Below are positions 4,580-8,685 of a DNA stretch of 8,685 bases, piece by piece (the stretch's first letter is position 1; each line of letters opens with the position of its first letter). This stretch comes from Syntrophomonadaceae bacterium (lineage in GTDB: Bacteria; Bacillota; Syntrophomonadia; Syntrophomonadales; Syntrophomonadaceae). The position numbers and the translations under genes were made by a program. The stretch lies in the NCBI GenBank assembly GCA_028683995.1, contig JAQUGU010000063.1, forward strand, positions 1 to 8,685, written 5' to 3'. The notes beneath the pieces were generated by a model. That model saw only the letters and a program-made list of their open reading frames with translations. It searched no databases and was not told the DNA's origin.

Positions 4580-5299
4580 ATGTATAGTCCTAAAATACTT
4601 GTAGTTGACGACGAAACTTATATTGTCGAACTGGTTAAATTTAACCTGGAGAAAGAAGGCTACCGGGTTATAGTAGCCTTTGATGGTATACACGCTCTGG
4701 AAATGGTCAGGGAAGAAAACCCCCATCTTATTCTGTTGGATATAATGCTGCCCAGCATGGATGGTTTGGAGGTATGCCGGACTTTAAAACAGGATCCCAA
4801 TTACAATACTATTCCCATAATTATGCTAACTGCCAAGGGGGATGAATTTGACACCGTACTTGGTCTGGAAATGGGAGCTGATGATTACATTAAAAAACCC
4901 TTTAGTCCCAGAGAAATGGTGGCCCGGGTCAAAGCCCGCCTGCGGGCTTTGAAAATACTGGAGGCTGAGAAAGCGGTTGGCAAGAGGATATTTGTAGTAA
5001 AAGACTTAATAGTAATTCCTGATAAATATGAAGCCTTTCTGGGTGAAGAAAAACTGGAGTTGACCCCCAAAGAATTTGAACTGCTTACCTTGATGGCTTC
5101 CAATCAGGGTAAGGTATTTACCCGTGAAGCTCTGTTAGAGAAAGTTTGGGGATACGAATATTCCGGGGATACACGTACAGTTGACGTTCATATTAGACAC
5201 CTGCGGCAGAAGCTAAGGGATGATTCCAGCTTTCCTTTATATATAGAAACGGTAAGGGGTGTGGGCTACCGTTTTATCGAAGGGAGTTCCAACGGGTAG
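4580..5299 (+). CDS. phoP: OmpR/PhoB-family response regulator, PhoP-type
   Basis: The 239-residue product has a receiver domain (about 4-122) and a winged-helix DNA-binding domain (about 140-235). Receiver residues are the acidic pair D10-D11, phospho-acceptor D54 (LLDIMLP), T84 (MLTAKGD) and K106 (DDYIKKPF). The output domain has LTPKEFELLTLMASNQGKVF, TREALLEKVWGY and the recognition helix TRTVDVHIRHLRQKLRD, followed by the wing hairpin YIETVRGVGYRF. Sequence and partner point to the PhoP/PhoB group, classically the phosphate-starvation response, but family resemblance alone does not prove that stimulus. GAGGTGAT lies 5 nt before the ATG, and the 11-bp gap after pgeF suggests it is co-transcribed with pgeF. 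No Pho box was recognised in the window. Confidence 0.9.
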   Translation: MYSPKILVVDDETYIVELVKFNLEKEGYRVIVAFDGIHALEMVREENPHLILLDIMLPSMDGLEVCRTLKQDPNYNTIPIIMLTAKGDEFDTVLGLEMGADDYIKKPFSPREMVARVKARLRALKILEAEKAVGKRIFVVKDLIVIPDKYEAFLGEEKLELTPKEFELLTLMASNQGKVFTREALLEKVWGYEYSGDTRTVDVHIRHLRQKLRDDSSFPLYIETVRGVGYRFIEGSSNG

Positions 5300-5344
5300 A
5301 AAACGTGAAGGATTTACGCATAAAACTTTAGAAGGTGTATTTGA

Positions 5345-6379
5345 ATGGCAGCAATACTGGATAATAAACATATAGATGCAATTATGACCAGCCTGATGGA
5401 TGGTATTATAACCTTTGACCGTAACGGTGTTATAATTATGGCCAATAAGGCAGCAGAGAATCTGTTCCTGGTACGTAAGGACGGATTACAGGATCGTACC
5501 CTGGAAGAGATAGGCGACGAAATTAGTTCCATGATAGGAGAAGTCCTGTTCAGAGGTAATGAAGTATTTGCCGAAATGTTAATCCAACCACGTACCCAAA
5601 TTTATCGGGTGCATGTTATGCCTATAAAAAGTGAGAACAGAGAGATCGAGGGTGCAGTAGCCGTATTTCGAGATGTTACTGATGCCCGGAACTTTGACCA
5701 GATGCGATCGGAATTTGTGGGTAACGTATCTCATGAATTGCGCACCCCCTTAACCTCAATTAAGGGCTTTGTAGAGACGCTTTTAGACGGGGCGATGGAG
5801 AACAGCGCCATTTGTCGTCGTTTCTTAACTATTATTGATACCGAGACAGAGCGATTGAGCCGCCTTATTGAAGATTTGCTTACCTTGTCGTCGATTGAAT
5901 CCAAGGAGCGTATTATTAATCCCCGGCCGGTGTGTTTAATACGTTCCATCCGCAGTGTAATGAATATTATGGGGCCGCAAATCAGCGAGAAATCGTTGCA
6001 TGTTGAGTTTATCTGTGAACCGGATTTAGCATTAATATATGCTGACGAAGATTTATTGAATCAGGTTCTTATTAACCTGCTGGATAATGCTATTAAGTAC
6101 ACCCCCCGAGAGGGAAAGGTCATAATTCGTGCCTACCATTTAGATAGTCGGGTAATAACAACTGTTACTGATACTGGTATGGGTATACCCCATGATAGCC
6201 TGCCCCGGGTGTTTGAACGCTTCTACCGGGTGGATAAAGCCCGTTCCCGGCATCAGGGAGGAACTGGTTTGGGATTAGCAATTGTTAAGCATATTGTGGA
6301 ATCCCACGGGGGAGAGGTATTTGTGGAAAGTGAATATGGAAAAGGCTCTACTTTCGGGGTTAGTTTCCTGGTAGTGTAG
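5345..6379 (+). CDS. phoR: PhoR-like sensor histidine kinase, PAS domain, no membrane segment
   Basis: The 344-residue product runs PAS domain (about 8-112), HisKA dimerisation domain with H130 in NVSHELRTPLTSIKGF, and HATPase domain. Catalytic boxes are N (NLLDNAIKY, N248), G1 (DTGMGIP, 276-282), F (FERFYRVD, 290-297) and G2 (GGTGLGLAIVK, 305-315). All key residues are present, so it should be active and phosphorylate the upstream regulator. Typical PhoR proteins carry one or two N-terminal membrane helices and often a HAMP or extracytoplasmic domain; here the PAS begins at once and no hydrophobic segment is visible, so the protein looks cytoplasmic or attaches through partners. AGAAGGTG precedes the ATG. 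The 45-bp gap after phoP contains an 8-codon frame (GTG, 5305-5331) encoding VKDLRIKL, similar to a kinase N-terminus. Naming as phoR is by analogy. Confidence 0.87.
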   Translation: MAAILDNKHIDAIMTSLMDGIITFDRNGVIIMANKAAENLFLVRKDGLQDRTLEEIGDEISSMIGEVLFRGNEVFAEMLIQPRTQIYRVHVMPIKSENREIEGAVAVFRDVTDARNFDQMRSEFVGNVSHELRTPLTSIKGFVETLLDGAMENSAICRRFLTIIDTETERLSRLIEDLLTLSSIESKERIINPRPVCLIRSIRSVMNIMGPQISEKSLHVEFICEPDLALIYADEDLLNQVLINLLDNAIKYTPREGKVIIRAYHLDSRVITTVTDTGMGIPHDSLPRVFERFYRVDKARSRHQGGTGLGLAIVKHIVESHGGEVFVESEYGKGSTFGVSFLVV

Positions 6380-6401
6380 GGAACGGCCCCTGTGCCGTTC
6401 C
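6380..6401. repeat. Palindrome immediately after phoR
   Basis: The arms GGAACGGC (6380-6387) and GCCGTTCC (6394-6401) are perfect 8-bp complements with a 6-nt loop, and the first arm begins at the base after the phoR stop codon. The geometry (8-bp arms, 6-nt loop) equals that of the GGGCAGAC palindromes, although the bases differ. No T-run follows closely, so it is a weak terminator and may be another small extragenic palindrome that protects the 3' end of the mRNA. Confidence 0.6.
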
Positions 6402-6420
6402 GTCATGGGATAGATTTTTA

Positions 6421-6460
6421 ATTCACGCGGATGGCGCGAATCAATAGGATTCACGCGGAT
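6421..6460. repeat. Direct repeat of ATTCACGCGGAT
   Basis: The 12-mer ATTCACGCGGAT occurs at 6421-6432 and again at 6449-6460, a 28-bp period. The second copy supplies the 3' arm of the candidate terminator at 6434-6465. Similar ACGCGGAT repeats occur between genes in many bacteria; this is from general memory and not checked here. Confidence 0.6.
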
Positions 6461-6465
6461 TTTTT
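6434..6465 (+). terminator. Candidate rho-independent terminator of the pgeF-phoP-phoR transcript
   Basis: GCGCGAATC (6434-6442) pairs with GATTCACGC (6448-6456) through 8 of 9 positions around the loop AATAG. Two G and one A then lead into six T (6460-6465). The single mismatch is C6437 with A6453. The short gap before the T-run and the moderate stem make it plausible but not strong. It lies 55 bp after the phoR stop. Confidence 0.45.
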
Positions 6466-6474
6466 AAAAAAATT

Positions 6475-6501
6475 GGTAAGGTGTAAGGTGTGAGGAGTTA
6501 G
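6475..6501 (+). repeat. Degenerate heptamer array, element C
   Basis: GGTAAG (6475-6480, one base short), GTGTAAG (6481-6487), GTGTGAG (6488-6494) and GAGTTAG (6495-6501) follow the same 7-bp phase and G-N-G-T-N-A-G pattern as elements A and B. The array is followed after 8 bp by the GGGCAGAC palindrome, the same order and relative orientation as on the minus strand of element A. Confidence 0.65.
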
Positions 6502-6504
6502 GAT

Positions 6505-6600
6505 TGTAGGGGCAGACCCATGTGTCTGCCCGCCGGGGTATTGACTCTACCGGCTAATGAACTACCAACCCGTGGGCGAACACACGGGTTCGCCCCTACA
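6505..6600. mobile_element. MITE-like 96-bp unit with inverted ends TGTAGGGGC / GCCCCTACA
   Basis: The unit begins TGTAGGGGC (6505-6513) and ends GCCCCTACA (6592-6600), a perfect 9-bp terminal inverted repeat. Each end is part of a palindrome: GGGCAGAC with GTCTGCCC (6510-6531), and GGGCGAAC with GTTCGCCC (6574-6595), each enclosing six bases. GAT lies directly outside both ends (6502-6504 and 6601-6603), compatible with a 3-bp target duplication though this could be chance. It has no coding capacity of its own. Family-wise it resembles REP/BIME-type extragenic palindromes moved by RAYT or IS200/IS605-like transposases; that link is inference, and no transposase is in the window. A plus-strand frame through it fuses to ylmE but is not taken as its N-terminus. 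Confidence 0.55.
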
Positions 6601-6654
6601 GATTACGTTCCCTGCTTCAACCTTATAGTAAACAAAGAATTTAAGGTGATAATA

Positions 6655-7335
6655 GTGGATTTACAGGAAAGTATTGCTATAGTAAGAAATCGCATAGTTG
6701 CCGCAGCTGCTAAAAGCGGACGTACTGCTTCCGATATTATGCTGGTGGCGGTAAGCAAGACCGTAGATAGTGACACTGTACGCCGGGCCTATGAACTGGG
6801 TATAACTGATTTTGGTGAGAACCGGGTCCAGGAATTTAACCGTAAGATAGAAGAACTTTCTCAGGCCCGCTGGCATCTTATTGGTCGTTTGCAGACCAAT
6901 AAAGCGAAAGATGTAGTAGGCAGGGCAGCATTGATACATTCCCTGGATCGTTGGAATTTGGCTGAGGAACTTAACAAACGAGGATTACAACAGGGAGTTG
7001 AGGTGTCATGCCTCTTACAGGTTAATATCGCCGGTGAGGAACAGAAGGCAGGTATTGAACCTGATGAGGTAAACAGCTTTTTAGAATCGCTGGGCCAATT
7101 AGAAGCATTGAGAATAGACGGCCTCATGACCATGGCTCCCTTGCTTAAGGAGGGAGAAAAAGCGCGGCCGGTTTTTAAAGAATTGTACCATATTAAAGAA
7201 AAAATGAGTAAAAATCGATATAATAATGTTAACCTGCGCTATCTGTCTATGGGAATGTCTCAGGACTACGAGGTTGCCATTGAGGAAGGGGCCAATATAG
7301 TCCGGGTAGGAAGTGCTATCTTTCATCCCGAATAA
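6655..7335 (+). CDS. ylmE: YggS/YlmE (PLPBP) pyridoxal-phosphate homeostasis protein
   Basis: The 226-residue product is the alanine-racemase-like TIM barrel of the PLP-binding YggS/YlmE/PLPBP family. The PLP lysine is K35 in MLVAVSKT. HLIGRLQTNK (74-83), GLMTMAP (156-162), LSMGMSQDYEVAI (197-209) and VRVGSAIF (216-223) complete the signature. The protein binds PLP without known enzymatic activity and buffers vitamin B6 and amino-acid pools. I chose GTG at 6655 because AAGGTG (6643-6648) lies 6 nt upstream, the length is normal, and the protein begins with the expected helix DLQESIAIVRNRI. The frame is open 45 codons further upstream from ATG 6520, but that stretch translates the extragenic repeat. 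TATAGT (6624-6629) may be a -10 box, with no good -35. Confidence 0.94.
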   Translation: MDLQESIAIVRNRIVAAAAKSGRTASDIMLVAVSKTVDSDTVRRAYELGITDFGENRVQEFNRKIEELSQARWHLIGRLQTNKAKDVVGRAALIHSLDRWNLAEELNKRGLQQGVEVSCLLQVNIAGEEQKAGIEPDEVNSFLESLGQLEALRIDGLMTMAPLLKEGEKARPVFKELYHIKEKMSKNRYNNVNLRYLSMGMSQDYEVAIEEGANIVRVGSAIFHPE

Positions 7336-7391
7336 GCGTAAGCTTTGATATAGATACTAACAGCGGATAGAAATCCAAGGAGGGTAAAATA

Positions 7392-7823
7392 ATGGGCGTA
7401 TTCAACAAAGTGTGGACATGGTTAGGGCTGGAAGGTGAAGAGGTAGTGAGGGAAGAATATGTATCCCTGCCCGGAAATGTTGAGGAAAATCCGAAGACTG
7501 CATCTAATATTGTAAGTATACATAGCAATAAGACCATGAAAGTAGTGGTTTGCGAACCAGACAGCTTTGAAGAAGTTCAGGTACTGGCCGACCACTTGAA
7601 AGCTAGAAAACAGCTAATACTGAACTTTGAAAATACCCAACCGGATGAAGCTCGAAGGATAATAGATTTTATTAGTGGGACTACCTATGCTCTGGATGGC
7701 AACAGCCAGCAATTGGGGAAGAACGTGTTTGTCTTTGCCCCTAATAATGTTGAGATTGCCAAAGACGCCCGGAGCATAATCCGTAAACCAGGACTGCTCA
7801 ATCCCTTTGGAGGTGAGCGCTAG
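7392..7823 (+). CDS. sepF: Cell-division protein SepF
   Basis: The 143-residue product has the SepF plan. The N-terminal amphipathic helix MGVFNKVWTWLGL (1-13) targets the membrane, an acidic variable linker follows (about 14-47), and the core domain occupies about 48-123. Core signatures are KQLILNFENTQPDEARRIID (73-92), FISGTTYALDGNSQQLGKN (93-111) and VFVFAPNNVEI (112-122). SepF polymerises on the inner membrane, binds the FtsZ C-terminus and anchors or organises the Z-ring. AAGGAGGG precedes the ATG. It follows ylmE after 56 bp, and its TAG shares its last base with the proC GTG, so proC is translated from the same message. The length fits the family (about 140-155). Confidence 0.95.
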   Translation: MGVFNKVWTWLGLEGEEVVREEYVSLPGNVEENPKTASNIVSIHSNKTMKVVVCEPDSFEEVQVLADHLKARKQLILNFENTQPDEARRIIDFISGTTYALDGNSQQLGKNVFVFAPNNVEIAKDARSIIRKPGLLNPFGGER

Positions 7824-8629
7824 TGCCCCAATGCCTGGGAATCATAGGCTGTGGCAATATGGCTAATGCTATTGTAAAAGGATTAAGCGTGGACAAGGCC
7901 GGTTTTCAGGATATTCTGGTAAATGACATAGATCAGGATAAAGCCCTGACTTTCAGCCGGGAATATGGAATTAAGGCAGTAGATTACGAAACCTTATGGT
8001 CAGAATGTAATACCGTACTTCTGGCAGTCAAGCCTTACCAGGTAAAAGAAGTCTTGCACTCAGGACGAGGCCAATGGCATGTAGAGCATTTAATAATATC
8101 CATTGCCGCTGGCATCAAACTGGCCAGCATGGAAGAAGCTACTGATAATCTACTTCCAGTTATCAGGGTCATGCCCAATACCCCATGTCTGGTGGGTCAG
8201 GGAATAGCAGCAGTCGCTGCAGGTAATAAAGCTACTGATGCAGATGTGGATATAGTCATGCGTATATTCAACCGTCTGGGTACTGTCGTAAAGATTGACG
8301 AGAAGTATATGGATGCAGTCACAGCTGTTTCCGGCAGCGGACCGGCCTATGTATTCCTGGTAGTGGAGTCTTTTATGAATGCCGCACTACAGATAGGGCT
8401 GGATATTAATCTGGCGCGAGAGCTGGTTATAAAGACTATGAAAGGCAGCCTGGAGATGTTGGAGCAAAGTGGTGAGCATCCGGCAGTTCTGCGCCAGGAC
8501 GTTTCTTCTCCCGGAGGCACCACCATCGCAGGGATAAGGAAATTGGAGGAAAATGGTGTACGCAAAGCCTTTTTTGATGCGGTAGAAATGGCTTATAATA
8601 GGTCTATTGAACTTTCCAGCGATGATTAA
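7823..8629 (+). CDS. proC: Pyrroline-5-carboxylate reductase
   Basis: The 268-residue product is a full-length ProC, catalysing the last step of proline synthesis with NAD(P)H. The Rossmann motif is LGIIGCGNMANAIVKGL (5-21). Other signatures are LLAVKPYQV (66-74), VIRVMPNTPCLVGQG (113-127), the substrate-site loop AVSGSGPAYVFL (168-179) and DVSSPGGTTIAGI (226-238). The start is GTG at 7823, supported by GGAGGTGAG (7809-7817) 5 nt upstream, which lies inside the sepF C-terminus. The one-base stop/start overlap (TAGTG) indicates coupling. It lies between sepF and the ylmG-like gene, which are adjacent in Bacillus. Confidence 0.96.
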   Translation: MPQCLGIIGCGNMANAIVKGLSVDKAGFQDILVNDIDQDKALTFSREYGIKAVDYETLWSECNTVLLAVKPYQVKEVLHSGRGQWHVEHLIISIAAGIKLASMEEATDNLLPVIRVMPNTPCLVGQGIAAVAAGNKATDADVDIVMRIFNRLGTVVKIDEKYMDAVTAVSGSGPAYVFLVVESFMNAALQIGLDINLARELVIKTMKGSLEMLEQSGEHPAVLRQDVSSPGGTTIAGIRKLEENGVRKAFFDAVEMAYNRSIELSSDD

Positions 8630-8640
8630 CGGGGAGGATA

Positions 8641-8685
8641 ATGTCATTGAAATATCAATTAATTGGCCTAATCAACATTGGTTTT
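8641..8685 (+). CDS. ylmG: Start of a YggT/YlmG-like membrane protein (partial, cut by window edge)
   Basis: Fifteen codons are visible, MSLKYQLIGLINIGF, a hydrophobic start typical of the first helix of YggT/YlmG proteins. GGGGAGG (8631-8637) is 3 nt before ATG 8641; TTG at 8647 would have a better 9-nt spacing, so the start is uncertain. The main support is position: ylmG follows sepF in the Gram-positive division cluster. It begins 11 bp after proC, in the same operon. The sequence alone is too short for certainty. Confidence 0.5.
   Translation, partial: MSLKYQLIGLINIGF

Noticed and set aside
6541..6569. Promoter with TTGACT (6541-6546) inside the repeat unit
   Set aside because: The -35 is good, but no acceptable -10 box lies 16-18 bp downstream (ACCAAC/TACCAA).
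6520..6654. N-terminal extension of ylmE starting at ATG 6520
   Set aside because: The extra 45 codons lie in the palindromic repeat unit. GTG 6655 has a proper ribosome binding site and yields the normal family length.

Overview
The window looks like the chromosome of an endospore-forming, flagellated Firmicute, most likely a clostridial lineage near Desulfotomaculum or Pelotomaculum (inferred from gene content and repeat style; no marker gene fixes the taxon). Supporting signs are a GerW/YtfJ sporulation protein, a YlmC/YmxH-type PRC-barrel protein, the Gram-positive ylm/sepF division cluster, strong AGGAGG-type ribosome binding sites and single-domain FlgJ.

Layout. At 1-248 is the 3' end of an unidentified plus-strand gene with a lysine-rich tail; its stop overlaps the stop of a convergent ytfJ-like gene (245-595, minus). 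At 596-962 is a gene-free repeat region: a 22-bp near-perfect palindrome followed by fifteen in-phase 7-bp repeats. At 963-2108 (minus) are flgG and flgJ, adjacent and probably co-transcribed. At 2109-2432 is a divergent intergenic region holding two back-to-back stem-loops, an amber-interrupted reading frame and candidate promoters. From 2433 the plus strand carries ymxH/ylmC, nrdR, then a minus-strand DUF2007-like gene, then pgeF (ylmD), a PhoP-type response regulator, a PhoR-type histidine kinase without membrane segments, a second repeat-rich gap (6380-6654), ylmE (yggS), sepF, proC and the first 15 codons of a ylmG/yggT-like gene cut by the window edge.

How the genes fit together. ylmC, ylmD, ylmE, sepF and ylmG occur in the same relative order as in the Bacillus subtilis ylm cluster beside divIVA, but nrdR, the DUF2007 gene, the two-component pair and proC are interleaved. 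ylmE through ylmG are tightly packed (sepF and proC overlap by one base) and are probably one transcript for PLP homeostasis, Z-ring anchoring and proline synthesis. pgeF and the two-component genes are close enough to form another transcript, ending near a candidate terminator at 6434-6465.

Most of the ordinary genes belong to known families. What stands out is a dispersed composite repeat (heptamer array plus GGGCAGAC palindrome) present in three intergenic gaps, a MITE-like inverted-repeat unit before ylmE, the paired stem-loops before flgG, and the soluble PhoR-like kinase preceded by a tiny ORF that resembles a kinase N-terminus. I found no convincing wholly new multi-gene system.
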